In this document: in pieces, positions 46,186 to 56,981 of the stretch | Position numbering within the stretch: position 1 is the first letter of the stretch | Layout: every line of letters begins with the position of its first letter | NCBI RefSeq assembly: GCF_002277815.1 | Contig: NZ_NKJI01000010.1 | Location: forward strand, 62,001-126,000 | DNA length: 64,000 nt | Direction: 5' to 3' | Source: Pseudomonas sp. ERMR1:02 | GTDB taxonomy: Bacteria > Pseudomonadota > Gammaproteobacteria > Pseudomonadales > Pseudomonadaceae | Position numbers and translations under genes: made by a program | Notes under the pieces: generated by a model | The model's database searches: none | Told to the model about the DNA's origin: nothing | What the model saw: the letters and a program-made list of their open reading frames with translations, nothing else

Positions 46186-48861
46186 TTACTCGATCAAGCC
46201 GTTCTTGCGAGCCCAGGACACTGCGTCATAGCGACTGGAAACTCCCAGCTTGGCGTAGATATTTTTCAGGTTCCACTTCACCGTTTCCAGCGAAATGCTC
46301 AGCGTCAGGGCCACGCGTTTGTTGGCCATCGCCTGGCTGATCAATTGCAGGATCGCCAACTCCCTGGCGTGAGCATCGATGAGGCGCCATTGGTCGACGA
46401 TTCGCTGGAACGACCGGCGTTTGCAGGACCGAAGCGTTCCAGCAATCGCCCCAGGTAAGCTTCATCTTCGCTGCCCAGCGGTTTGCTCGCCAGCGCAGCA
46501 AGCATCTTGCGCAGCACTTCGCCTTCGTCGAGAAAGGTGCGCACAAGTCCCAGTCGATGGCCCAGAGACAAGGCTTCCAGCAAGTGCACTTGCGCCTGCT
46601 CCGGCTGTAGCAGGTCCGCCCTAGCGCACGCCATGAGCAAATGGCCGGTGACCAGCAGCTGGCCACGACAGAATTTTCTGGCGTAGGTGCTGAGGATTTC
46701 CAGTTCTTCGAGGGCTTTGTCCGGGTAGTTGGTGGCCAGCAACAGCCGCGCTTGCGCCAGCGCCGCTACCGCAGGGACGTCGGCCTGGAAGCCCTGGGAC
46801 TCTCGGTGTTTTTCTGCCAGCGTTTGCAATTTGGCGACCCTGTCGGCGGCGTATGCCTTGTCGTTCTCCAGCAAGGCAATGTGGGCCTGCTCGGCCAGGC
46901 AATGCGCCAGGGCCGATCCTGGCTAATGGTGCGAAAGTGCCGTTCCTGTCGTTCCAGAAAGGCCATCGCCACCGCAGCGCTGTCCTGCAGCAGGTCCAGA
47001 CGCGCACGGCAGATGGTGGCGCGCAGCATGGTGTCGGGCATGGCCCATTGCAGCAGCCCATTGCGATTGGCGAGGATTTCCCTCGCTTCGTCGGTACGGT
47101 CCAGTTCGCGGTAGACCTCGGCAAGCGTGGCTGCCCCAGATAGGCACTGGCGGCGCGGTGCCCATGCACCGCCACGGCGCGGGCCAGTTGTGCCGAACCG
47201 ATCCGCTCAGCCTCGCGCATCTGCCCTGCTTGCAGGTAACAAAGGGTCCGGGTGCCTTCGGCCACCAACGCCATCTCACCATTGCGCTCGGCTTCGGGGA
47301 TGGGATTGTCATCAAGGCACTGTAGTGCCTCCTCGATCCTTCCTGCCGCCAGATAGGCAATGCCCAGCAGCGCCGGCGCGCCGAAACGCGTTACCGAATA
47401 ATCATCCGGCAACGCCTGAAAATCCTTCAGCAAACCGATGATTGGCTCAGTGCGATCACGCTGGACCTCGATGGCCGCCTGCACCAGCGGCAGTCGATAG
47501 GCAACGTCGGCGTGCTGCGCCGCGCCGCTGCGCTGGAACTGTTCCAGCCACGCCTCGGCCTTGGCCGGGCGGGCCGTGAGCGCATAGGCCAGGCAACCGA
47601 GAAAGAACAATCGAGGCCGGGAGAACAGAATTTCCTGTGGCAAACGGTCGAGCAGGCGAAGCAGCGGGCTCAGTTGACTCAGGCTCCAGGTCGCCGGGGC
47701 TGCCCGTTCGATCAACTCGGCGGCGTAATTCAGGTCGCCAGCCAGGGTGGCATGACGTACCGCCTCGGCCAGCAGTTTGCGCTCGGCGAACCAGCGTGCG
47801 GCCCGATATGCAGTTCGGTTTGCGCGGCGCTGTCACGACGACCGAGCCGCGTGGCCAGAAAGTCGCCGAACAGCGCATGGAAGCGATACCACGGCTGGCG
47901 ATCATCGGCTTCGACGCGAAAGATCAGCAGGTTTCTTCATCGAGTCGCTTGAGCATGGCTTGCGCCGATTCATCGCCTGTAATCGCCTGTGCGAGGGAGG
48001 CATTGAAGCGCCGGCAAATACTCACGCTCTCCATGAACTGTGCCAATTCGGGTGGCAGATGGGCCATCACGTCTTCGGCCAGGTAGCTCTGCAGATCGTC
48101 TGAACGCCAGCCCATTTCGCGCAAGGCGCTGCGCGAATCAGGATCACTGCGCAGCAGGATGATCACCAGTTGCAAGGTGGCCGGCCAACCACTGGTGAGC
48201 TCATGGATCTGATGCAGTTCCTCCGGGCTGAGCTTTAACGCAGCCAGGCCCTGTTCGAGAACGCGCGCGATTCCGCCAGATCGAATGGCAAGGCGGCGCA
48301 ATCGAGCTCCAGCAACTGCCCGCTCAGGCGCAGCCGGCTGAAGCTCAGCGGTGGGCCTACACGCGAAGAGATGACGAAATGCAGGTTCTCGGGACTGTGA
48401 TCCAGCAACTTTTGCATGAGCTGATGGGAGCGCGGGTCGGTGACGTGCTGATAGTCGTCGATGACCAGAAACAGCTCTTTGTTGATGCTGGCAGCCCCTT
48501 CGACGATGGTCGCCACCACCTCGTCGATGAACTCCGGTCGTGCGCCTTCCAGCGGGATGCCGCTGTCCAGGACAATGCCAAGGCGCTGTAACGCGCCGCG
48601 CAGATAGGCGAAAAAAATCGGCACGTGCTTGTCATCGGCACTCAGCGACAACCAGGCCACCTCAGCCCCCGAGCGCATCATCACTTGCCGCCATTGGGCC
48701 AGCAGCGTGGTCTTGCCGAAACCGGGGCTGCCGGTAATCAGGCCCACGCGGCATTGGCTCATGCCGCGCAGATCCTCCAGCAGGCGTTCGCGCAGGATGG
48801 TCTGGGTGCCGATACGCGGTGGCGCGAATTTCGTCGAAACGAGCAGCTTGTCGGTATGCAT
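46186..48861 (-). CDS. MalT-like LuxR family ATP-dependent regulator (six frameshifts)
   Basis: Six single-base restorations (near 48261, 47934, 47804, 47137, 46914 and 46414) join the pieces into one protein of about 893 residues, the usual size of MalT-type regulators. Order: an ATPase domain with Walker A TGSPGFGKTTL and Walker B LFLVIDDYQH; a middle part including FHALFGDFLATRLG; a long helical TPR-like region (residues 400-800); and a C-terminal LuxR helix-turn-helix (LSISLETVKWNLKNIYAKLG). Such proteins multimerise on ligand and ATP binding and activate catabolic promoters. Its place between the two leftward acyl-CoA operons makes it the likely activator. Start ATG 48861. Confidence 0.85.
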
Positions 48862-49075
48862 GTCCTGCCTGGTCTCCGATCCCGTCCAATCCAGTGAAAC
48901 AGCGAGTCGGGCGCTGCACGATCCGGATCGGCAAGGTGTGGCCACATTCTGGCGATTGTTGGATTTTTACCCGGACACAGCTAAAAGTCAGCACATGTCA
49001 TTGTTGCGAGCAGGTTTCTCGCAACTTTGGGATTCCGCCTTGGCGCAGATGGTGACGGGGAACAGGGACAAACCA

Positions 49076-49096
49076 CCCCCCACAATCGAGGGGGGG
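49076..49096. repeat. C-run/G-run hairpin
   Basis: CCCCCC and GGGGGG around ACAATCGA, just left of a REP pair. The rest of the 350-base gap 48862-49211 shows only the upstream region of the MalT-like gene. Confidence 0.5.
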
Positions 49097-49101
49097 CTAA
49101 C

Positions 49102-49218
49102 TTGTAGGAGCGAGCTTGCTCCGGGCGGCGTTCCGACGATGGACGTTAACGATGACGCGGGCCGTCTGAATGCCCGCGTTATCTAGACGATCTTCGCGAG
49201 CGAGCTCGCTCCTACAGG
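49102..49218. repeat. REP pair (inverted)
   Basis: TTGTAGGAGCGAGCTTGCTC on the left, GAGCGAGCTCGCTCCTACAG on the right. The right arm contains the stop codon of the third acyl-CoA dehydrogenase. Confidence 0.9.
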
Positions 49219-50352
49219 GTACGCGCCACCAATTCACGCATGATGTCATTAGCGCCACCATAGATTCGGTTGACGCGGCTGTCCAGATAATGACGGGCCA
49301 CCGGATACTCCAGCATGTAGCCATTGCCGCCATGCAGCTGGACGCATTGATCGACCACCCTCGAATACAGCTCTGTACACCATAGTTTGGCCGCCGCCGC
49401 GGCTTCCGGACTTAATTCGTGCTGCAAAATCAGTTCCATGCAGCGATCGGTGTAGGTCTGCCCAGGACGATTTCGGTCTTGAGGTCCGCCAGCTTGAAAC
49501 GCGAGTTCTGAAATTCGATGATCGGTTTGCCGAACGCCTTGCGTTCGCGGGTGTAGGCGACGGTCTGTTCCAGTACCGCCTGACTCGCGGCAATGGCAAG
49601 AATGCCGATACTCAGGCGCTCCCAGGCCAGTTCCTTCATCAGTTGGTAGAAACCCTGGCCGGGTTCGCCACCCAGAATGTTGGCCTTCGGCACCCGCACA
49701 TCCTGGAAGAACAGCATGGTGGTGTCCTGGGCATGCAGGCCGACCTTGCGCAGTGGTTTGGACTTTGTGACGCCGACACGATCGGCCTCCACCAGGATCA
49801 GCGAAATGTCCCGCGAGCCTTTGCCGGTGTTACCGGTCTTGGCAATCACCACGATGATGTCGCTGTTGGTGCCATTGGAAATGAACGTCTTGGAACCATT
49901 GATCACGTAGTCATCGCCATCGAGCACGGCGCGGGTCTTGACCGCCTGCAAGTCGGAACCGGTATCCGGTTCAGTCATGGCCACGGCGGAGATAACTTCG
50001 CCACTGGCCATTTTCGGCAGCCATTGCTGCTTTGCTCTTCGGTGCCGAAGTTGATCAGGTAGCCGGCACAGATGTCGTGCACGTTGAAGCCGTTCAGACC
50101 CGAGAGCCCGGCACGCGCAACTTCCTCAACGGCGATCATCGAAAAGCGCCGATCCAGTTCCAGGCCGCCATAGGCCTCCGGGGTCGTCGCGTTAAGCATG
50201 CCCAGCTCGCCGGCACGCGCCCAGATCTGACGGGGAACCAGATGGTCTTCCTCCCACTGTTCGTGGAATGGCGTGCATTCCTCCGCCAGAAAGCGCCGGA
50301 CGGTATTACGGAACGCTTCATGCTCATGATCAAAGAGAGTGCGCGGAATCAT
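49212..50352 (-). CDS. Acyl-CoA dehydrogenase, copy 3 (two frameshifts)
   Basis: Restoring one A near 50031 and one G near 49463 gives 380 residues, almost the length of copy 2. Motifs: VAMTEPDTGSDLQAVKTRAV, NGSKTFISNGTNSD, HGGNGYMLEYPVARHYLD, and the ending NDIMRELVARTL directly before a TAG that belongs to the REP element. It is the last gene of a leftward operon with LuxE-like, LuxC-like and alcohol dehydrogenase genes, a sign that the aldehyde/alcohol branch and beta-oxidation share a substrate. Confidence 0.87.
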
Positions 50353-50471
50353 TGAATGACCTCTGGTTGGATTTGTTCGGACGGCGGGCGCCTTTACGCC
50401 ACCTTAAGACGCCCCAGGCTCGTCCTGCCCCCTCGAAGCGGGTAGGCCGAACCGGGCGTGTATGACTTGGG

Positions 50472-51532
50472 TCAGGACAGCTGGACATCCTTGAGGGACG
50501 CCATGTCGATCACGAATCGATACTTCACGTCGTTGTTTTGCATGCGCGTGAACGCTTGGTTGATGTCCTGAATGTCGATCATTTCGCAGCTCGGCAGCAC
50601 CTGATGCTCGGCGCAGAAGTCCAGCAGTTCCTGGGTCTGTTCCAAACCACCGATCAACGAACCTGCAATCGAGCGATTGTTGATCGCCAGCAAGGCGCCG
50701 TGGATCGGCTCCAGCGGTTCCAGAGCCCCGACCAGCACCAGCGTGCCGTTGCGGGCCAGCAGCATCAGGTAAGGGTTGACGTTGTGGGTGCGCGGGATGG
50801 TATCGAGTACCAGGTCGAAACTGCTGGCCGCACTTTTCATAGCCTGCGGGTCGGTGGACAGCAGAACGTGATGCGCCCGAGCGCCAGGGCATCATCGGCC
50901 TTGCCTGGCGAAGTGGTGATCACGGTGACCTGGGCACCCAGCGCGACGCCCAGCTTGACCGCCATATGGCCAAGCCCGCCCAGACCGATGACCGCCAGGC
51001 GAGTACCCGCCTTTACGCCCCGCTCGCGCATCGGGCTCCAGACGGTAATGCCGGCGCACAGCAAGGGACCGGTGAAACGCGGGTCCAGTGCTGGCGGCAC
51101 ACGCAGTACGAAGCGCTCACGCACCACGATGTGTTGGGCGTAGCCACCCCGGGTTACCTCGCCGCTGATGCGGTCCAGGCCGTTATAAGTCGGCGTCATG
51201 CCTTGGGTGCAGTGCGGCTCCTGATGAACCTCGCAGGCTTCGCATTGCTGGCAGCTGTCGACCAGGCAACCGACGGCCACCAGATCGCCCACGCGGTAAC
51301 GGCTAACGGCCGATCCCACTGAAGTCACTCGACCGACAATTTCATGGCCCGGTACACAGGGAAAGCGCGTGCTCTTCCAGTCATTGTGAACGTAGTGCAT
51401 GTCGGAGTGGCAGACGCCGCAGTAGTCGATGTCGATGGCAACGTCGTCGGCGCGCAACTCGCGGCGTTCGAATTTCAGGGGTTCGAGAGGCGCGTTGGCT
51501 TCATGGACGCCGTAGCCGATGCAGGTGGTCAT
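50472..51532 (-). CDS. Zinc alcohol dehydrogenase, YahK/cinnamyl-alcohol-dehydrogenase type (one frameshift)
   Basis: One restored G near 50878 joins two frames into 353 residues. The catalytic zinc region is YCGVCHSDMHYVHNDW with GHEIVGRV. The structural zinc Cys set is CQQCEACEVHQEPHC. The NADP-binding turn is VIGLGGLGHMAVKLG. The family reduces aldehydes with NADPH and is broad in range. Directly downstream of LuxC on the same strand, it could turn the aldehyde made by LuxC into an alcohol, the acceptor substrate of wax ester synthases (inference). Confidence 0.87.
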
Positions 51533-51556
51533 AAGGGTTTCTCCGGGTTAGGTTTA

Positions 51557-51653
51557 CCTGTAGGAGCGAGGCTTGCCCGCGAAGAGGCCGGCATGTCCAA
51601 CATGGATGTTGGCTGATCGGACGCATTCGCGGGCAAGCCTCGCTCCTACAAGG
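51557..51653. repeat. REP pair (inverted)
   Basis: CCTGTAGGAGCGAGGCTTGC and its inverted copy, a GGCTTGCCCGCGA variant of the family, between the alcohol dehydrogenase and LuxC genes. It interrupts the operon without an obvious terminator T-run. Confidence 0.88.
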
Positions 51654-51662
51654 TCAGGTGTA

Positions 51663-53122
51663 TTACGAGATCGACGGGCGCAGCCAAGGCGCGGCGCTGG
51701 TTTCTGGCGCGGCGATCTGGTTGGAAATCCACTTGCCCATGCGCCGCATCGGTTCGATGGAGTCCTGGGGCGCCGCAAACTTCATGGCCGCGGCATACCC
51801 CAGCGATACGATGCGTTGGGCGCCATACAGCGGCAGCACATCCTTGAGCTGATCCTTGATGCTTTCGGGATAGACACCGACGGTCTGGGTGTAGGCATCG
51901 ACCGCCGCCATCATTTCGCTCAAGTCATCGACTGGCACCAGGTTGGCGGTCCGGTCGTCGAGGCTGGCGGCAAAGGACACCGGTTCAGGCAGTTGCGAAC
52001 AGATGATTGCGCCTTCACCCTCCTTGCCACCGATGACCCTGTACCACTCGTCATCCAGACGCAGCGCGTCGACGTGGGCTTTCAGGCCCTGGTCATAACG
52101 CTTGGGCGTGGTGCTGAGGGTGTTGGGCAGGCCGATCATCGCCTGATAGACATACTGGCCAAAGGTATTGAGCCGTTCCAGGCCTTGTTCGTCCGTGCCG
52201 CTCTGCACATACACCACCCGCGCGCAGACACAGCCCTTCTGGTTGATCGCACCGATGTCGGCCGCCAGCCGCACCGCCGCTTCGCGCATGTTCGCTTCGC
52301 TGTCGAACGTCTCTTTACCGATGATGCTGGCGCTGCGTTTGGGGTCCAGGGAAATCAGCTCAAGACCAGGCTGGATGTACTTGGTTACATGCTTCATTGC
52401 GGCAAAACCGCCCCAGGCGACGATTTTTTCCAGGTTCTGCGGTTGATACAGGCGTTGCTCGAACGCCTGATCGCCGCCCTTCCAGTAGGCCACACTCAGG
52501 TGCTTGGTCAGCGGGTGGTCCGGTGCCATATCGACCATGGTGCGAGCGATCGCCAGCGCGGTGAACGGGTCGTTGGATGGTGCCTTGATGATCGCATCGC
52601 TACGCAGCACCATGTTGCGGATGATGGTCCACAACGACAGGGACACCGCATTGCCGGCGACAATGTGCAGGGTCCGCGCGCCGAAGCAACGCACTTCCAG
52701 TTCGGTGCCATCGAGCAGTTTTTGCGACACCCAACCTTCCAGGTATTTGATCCCCACCGTGGTTTCTGCCATCTCGCGGATGAATTCGCGCGAGAGCATG
52801 TTCTGCAGGCCCATGTAGGAGCCCTTGACGATGCTCGGCGTGGTGGGTGCGGTCAGGTACGACAGCTCGCAGGCTTCCTGCAAGTACTGGTTTTGTGCAG
52901 GGCCAGGCGCTCGCCGAGCTCGACGGCATAATCGAGAATGTCGTCGAAGTTCAGGGTGTAGAGGTCGGCGAGTTTGGCCGGATTGCCCAGCGGCAACCGG
53001 TCGATGTACTGGTTCGCGTCCGGCGTAAGAAAGCTCAGATCGCCGCCGCGACCACCGACCTCAATCAGGTTATCGGTGATTAATTGGCCACGAATGATCA
53101 TGGGTGCAATGGGGTGGGACAT
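51663..53122 (-). CDS. Acyl-CoA/acyl-protein reductase, LuxC family (one frameshift)
   Basis: Restoring one A near 52894 gives about 486 residues of LuxC-type reductase, an aldehyde-dehydrogenase-like fold. Visible blocks are TLHIVAGNAVSLSLWTIIRN (nucleotide/acyl region), IIKAPSNDPFTALAIA and GAINQKGCVCARVVYV with the likely catalytic Cys. LuxC reduces an activated acyl group to a fatty aldehyde with NADPH. The gene starts four bases after the LuxE-like stop, as in lux operons, but no luxA, luxB or luxD is in the window, so light production is not indicated. Confidence 0.86.
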
Positions 53123-53125
53123 GGC

Positions 53126-54556
53126 TCAGCCCTCCAGGGTGTTGAGGAAGTCCATCGCTTCGCGATGGGATTGTTCGGAGGCCGCACAGGTAATCTTGTC
53201 GTCGCCGCCGTTTTTTTCGCTGTAGCGCTGGATTGCACCAACCGCATAGCGGCTGGGGCGCCCGCAGGTGCAGGGCTCATCCCACTCGATGGTGACTTCG
53301 TCGCCGGTGATGAAACCGCCCCAGTGAATGTCGGCCCCAAGGTCGAAGAACGCCGCGCGCCCGGTCTGGCGCCCGTGGCGTGGCAGCGGCTTGCTGGTTT
53401 CGGGATCGAGCAGGAACGCAATCGCCGTAGGGGCCAAGTGGTAGTTCCCCTGCTCGCAACGAATGTGCGAGCCGCTGACCACTTCCGACATGGCATAAGA
53501 CTCGTGCACAACCTTCACGCCCATGAAGCGCATGACGTCTTCACGCCAGTTCTCGGGCGGCACCACACCTTTGGCACCGCCCGTGGTGGCGATGTAGGAA
53601 TCGGGATGGAACACGCCTTCCAGACCACGCTCCAGGCCGGCGATGGCCATGTTGTGCAACAGATTCCAGGTACCACCGATGTACACGCGCTTGCCCTTCA
53701 GGCGCATGGCGATGTCATCGAAAAATGCCGCCAAGTGCTGCGGCATCTCGGCCTGTTGCTGGTCGAAGGCTTTTTTCTTGGCCAACAGTTCAGGCGCCAC
53801 CACCAGGCGATCCAGCGTGCCGTTGGCGTGGGCAGCACGAAGCCGGGCGCCCAAGCGCAGCACGTCGCTGGACAGGGTCGACGGATAGGCTGGGTGAAAA
53901 TGCGACAGATCCGGCAGCAGCACTTTGGTCAGCGCGCTCATGCCGCGCAAATGGCTGAGGTAGCCGTTGCGGTAGTACGGATAAGCCGTGTGCAGATCCG
54001 GGTCCGGCGTGTCCGCGCCGGTCATGTTCCACGCGTAGAGCTTGCGAATCTCGGCCGCCTTTTCGAACTCGCGGGTACTGCACGGCAAGAACGACAAGGT
54101 CCCGGAGGTGCCCGAAGTGTGGCTCAGGCACAGCTCTGGGACTTCACGGTCCATGGTTTCGAACCAGTCGTCCAGGCCCTTGCAGGCGCTGACGTCGACG
54201 GCGACGATCCTCTCGGCCAATTCCGGAATCACCAGCTTGCCCAGCCATTTGTTGATGGCGGCGAAGTTGTTCTTTTCCAGCAGCGATGGCGGGTACGACT
54301 TGAACATCGTGTGTTCGAACAGCAGCGGCACCACGTCGTCCAGTTGCTCGATGTACTCGATGCCCTCGCCGTCCGCCAGTTTCTTCAGCATCGCGATACG
54401 CTCGCGCATTTCGCCGAAACGTCGTTTCAGTCCGGCCAGTTGCAGCGTGTCGATCTGTTCGGCAGACAATTGCTTCCAGTTCTGCAAGCTATGCTCGACC
54501 AGGGCCGCCGGGTCGGTCAGCAGCAGCTCGACCTGTTCTTCTGTTGTTGTTTTCAA
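53126..54556 (-). CDS. LuxE-like acyl-protein synthetase
   Basis: A 476-residue adenylate-forming enzyme of the LuxE family. The P-loop is LSHTSGTSGTLSFLP near residue 150, and further blocks are YIATTGGAKGVVPPENW, HESYAMSEVVSGSH and FITGDEVTIEWDEPCTCGRP. LuxE activates a fatty acid and hands it to LuxC for reduction to the aldehyde. It is the first gene of the operon LuxE-LuxC-alcohol dehydrogenase-acyl-CoA dehydrogenase. The protein is about 100 residues longer than classical LuxE, at the N-terminus (helical, residues 1-90). The frame is intact. Confidence 0.85.
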   Translation of the reverse strand: MKTTTEEQVELLLTDPAALVEHSLQNWKQLSAEQIDTLQLAGLKRRFGEMRERIAMLKKLADGEGIEYIEQLDDVVPLLFEHTMFKSYPPSLLEKNNFAAINKWLGKLVIPELAERIVAVDVSACKGLDDWFETMDREVPELCLSHTSGTSGTLSFLPCSTREFEKAAEIRKLYAWNMTGADTPDPDLHTAYPYYRNGYLSHLRGMSALTKVLLPDLSHFHPAYPSTLSSDVLRLGARLRAAHANGTLDRLVVAPELLAKKKAFDQQQAEMPQHLAAFFDDIAMRLKGKRVYIGGTWNLLHNMAIAGLERGLEGVFHPDSYIATTGGAKGVVPPENWREDVMRFMGVKVVHESYAMSEVVSGSHIRCEQGNYHLAPTAIAFLLDPETSKPLPRHGRQTGRAAFFDLGADIHWGGFITGDEVTIEWDEPCTCGRPSRYAVGAIQRYSEKNGGDDKITCAASEQSHREAMDFLNTLEG

Positions 54557-54727
54557 GGGTCAGTCTCCTGGGATTCACCTGGCCGTCGATGTGCAACGGC
54601 CTTCATGGCTGAGCCAGTTTAGGGGCACCGGGGGCAAAAACATTTCCGGATTCCGCAACCCTGATTTACCGACTAAGCGACTGTTTCTAAAGGATTTATT
54701 GTCGACTTTCGGTTTGTGTTGGAGGCA

Positions 54728-55377
54728 TTACTCCGCATTCGCCGTCGTCAGCAACGCATGGAGCATGCGCGCCAGCATGCGAACGGTGTCCTCTTCAAGC
54801 AGATAGGCCGGCTTTTCGATCAACAGCGCACGGGGCAACGCAGTGACGGCCTGATAGGCAAGAAAGCCCGCCTTCGCGCGATCACGCACCTGAACCTCGT
54901 CGGAAAAACGTTGCACCAGAGCCGGAATGACCATCGCGATCCAGAAACGCTCCGGCTTGACGATCTCCAGGCGCACCAGCTCGCCGTAATAAGCGCTCTT
55001 GATGCTCAACTCTGAATCGATCTGCACCCAGCGGTGCAAGGCTGCAAGGCCGGTGCGCAAGACCATTTCGATGCCGTCATACAGGGTCGCCGATGCCGGT
55101 AGCGCGTGGATGTTGGCGATGATTTGCTGGCGGATATTGGCCCGGTAATCCTCGAAAATGGCGGCGATCAGCGATTCGATCGTGGGGAAGTATCGTAGAT
55201 GGAACTGATCGCCACCCCGGAATAATCGGAAAGACGATAGATCGACAACGCCTCGCGCCCCTCTCGTTCAAGGATGTCACAGCCAGCTGTCTTCAACGCA
55301 TCGACCAGGGCCACCGAGCGTGCCTGTTTCGGTTGCTTGCGAGGCCTGGCCGGCAGTTCCACCAAAACATTGCGCAT
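54728..55377 (-). CDS. TetR family regulator (one frameshift)
   Basis: One restored base near 55194 joins two frames into about 216 residues. The N-terminal helix-turn-helix reads KQARSVALVDALKTAGCDIL, REALSIYRLSDYSGVAISSI and then YFPTIESLIAAIF, a normal TetR layout. The C-terminal ligand domain has no recognisable specificity. ATG 55377 has AGGA upstream. It lies between the LuxE-LuxC operon (same strand, 170 bases away) and the divergent MFS-HisD-like operon, so it could control either or both. Confidence 0.83.
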
Positions 55378-55645
55378 ATCAATTCCTGTAGGTGTATTTG
55401 CGGCGACCTCATTTGACCGGGCTTGCCGCAGTAGCAACCTCAGGTTATGCGCGAGCCTTTGTGGTCCCCCCCTCCATTCGGGAGGGTCTGTGCTCTGCGA
55501 AGCGCGAATAACCTTCAGCTCATGAGTGCACATTTCGCCTGCTCGACGAAGGCCGCCCGGACGCCAGTGCTATCCAGGCCCGGCACAAGTTACCGGGGCG
55601 ACTGATGATTCGCTTCATCACGACAACAAAAACAAGGAGACCGGA

Positions 55646-56948
55646 ATGACCTTATAGAGACCAAGGACGATCGCGCGATGTACCGGAAAATAGCCTGGCG
55701 CATCATGCCGCTATTGCTGACCGCCTATGTCGTAGCGTTTCTCGATCGAATCAACATTGGCTACGCGCAATTGCAGATGAAGGAAACCCTGGCCTTCAGC
55801 GATGCGGTCTATGCGCTGGGCGCGGGTATTTTCTTTATCGGCTACCTGCTGTTCGAGGTGCCGAGCAATGTGATGCTTGAGAAAATCGGCGTGCGCAAAA
55901 CGCTGCTGCGCATCATGGTCTGCTGGGGCGTCGTCGCCGTGGCCATGATGTTCGTGCAGACGCCGACACAGTTCTATGTCTTGCGTTTTTTGCTCGGGGC
56001 TTTCGAAGCCGGCTTCACCCCCGGCGCGTTGCTTTACCTGACCTTCTGGTACCACCAGCCCGACGTGCGGGAATGATCGGGGTGTTCCTGCTCGGCGCGA
56101 TTGTCGCCAGCCTGATTGCCGGTCCGCTGTCCGGCGCGATCATGAAGTTTCTCGATGGTCTAAACGGTTGGCATGGCTGGCAGTGGCTGTTCCTGGTGCA
56201 AGGTCTGCCCGCACCGCTGCTGGGTCTGCTGGCCTGGCGCGTACTGGTCGACCGTCCTGAACAGGCCACCTGGCTGAGCACCGCGCAAAAGACCCGGCTG
56301 CGCCAGCAACTGGACGCCGAGAGCCAATCGTCGACCAAGGCCAGCCATGGCTCCCTGCGCGATCTGCTGTGCGATGCAAAGTTTTGGACATTGGCGCTGG
56401 TTTACGTGGTGATGGTGGCGGGCACCTATGCCATGGCCTTCTGGATCCCGACTTTGATCAGGGGCTGGGGAGTTTCCGACCTCATGGATATCGGCCTGTA
56501 CGCCACCCTGCCGCAACTGGGCGCGGTGGCCGGTGTGATTCTGCTTGGACGCAGTTCCGACCGTTTGCGCGAGCGCCGCTGGCATTTCACCGCTGGCGCG
56601 CTGTTGGCTGCGTGCGGTCTGGCAACCATCGCCCTGGGTCAAGGGCAGTTCATCATTTCAATGACGGGGCTGTGTCTGGCCGTGACGGGTATCGCCTCAG
56701 TGACGCCGGTGTTTTTCGCCCTGGTTTCCGAATATCTGCCCCGTACCTCAGTGGCGGTCGGTATTGCCCTGATCAGCAGCATCGGCAACCTGGGCGGCGC
56801 GATCATTCCTTCGCTGACCAGCGCCATCAATACCGCCACAGGAGGCACGACCTACAGCATGTACTTCGTGATGAGCCTGTACCTGCTGGCCTGTTTCATC
56901 ATTCTGCTGGCTGCTCGCAGACCAGCACCGGTTTTCCAGTCCGCCTGA
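55646..56948 (+). CDS. MFS transporter, ACS family (two frameshifts)
   Basis: An ATG at 55646 with GGAG six bases upstream is followed after two codons by a frame break. Adding one C near 55651 gives MTLIETKDDRAMYRKIAWRI, a normal ACS-family start. A second missing G near 56071 joins the rest (PDVRGMIGVFLLGAIVASLI). Total about 434 residues with 12 membrane helices; signature YVVAFLDRINIGYAQLQM. It is a paralogue of the MFS gene at 23050. It heads the operon with the HisD-like dehydrogenase and probably imports its substrate, an organic anion. Confidence 0.87.
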
Positions 56949-56981
56949 AGCGGCAATCCCTGAAATCCAAAGGAATATCCC

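Noticed and set aside
49212..54556. A bioluminescence (lux) operon
   Set aside because: Only LuxC- and LuxE-like proteins are present; no luciferase subunits or LuxD thioesterase gene were found on either strand.
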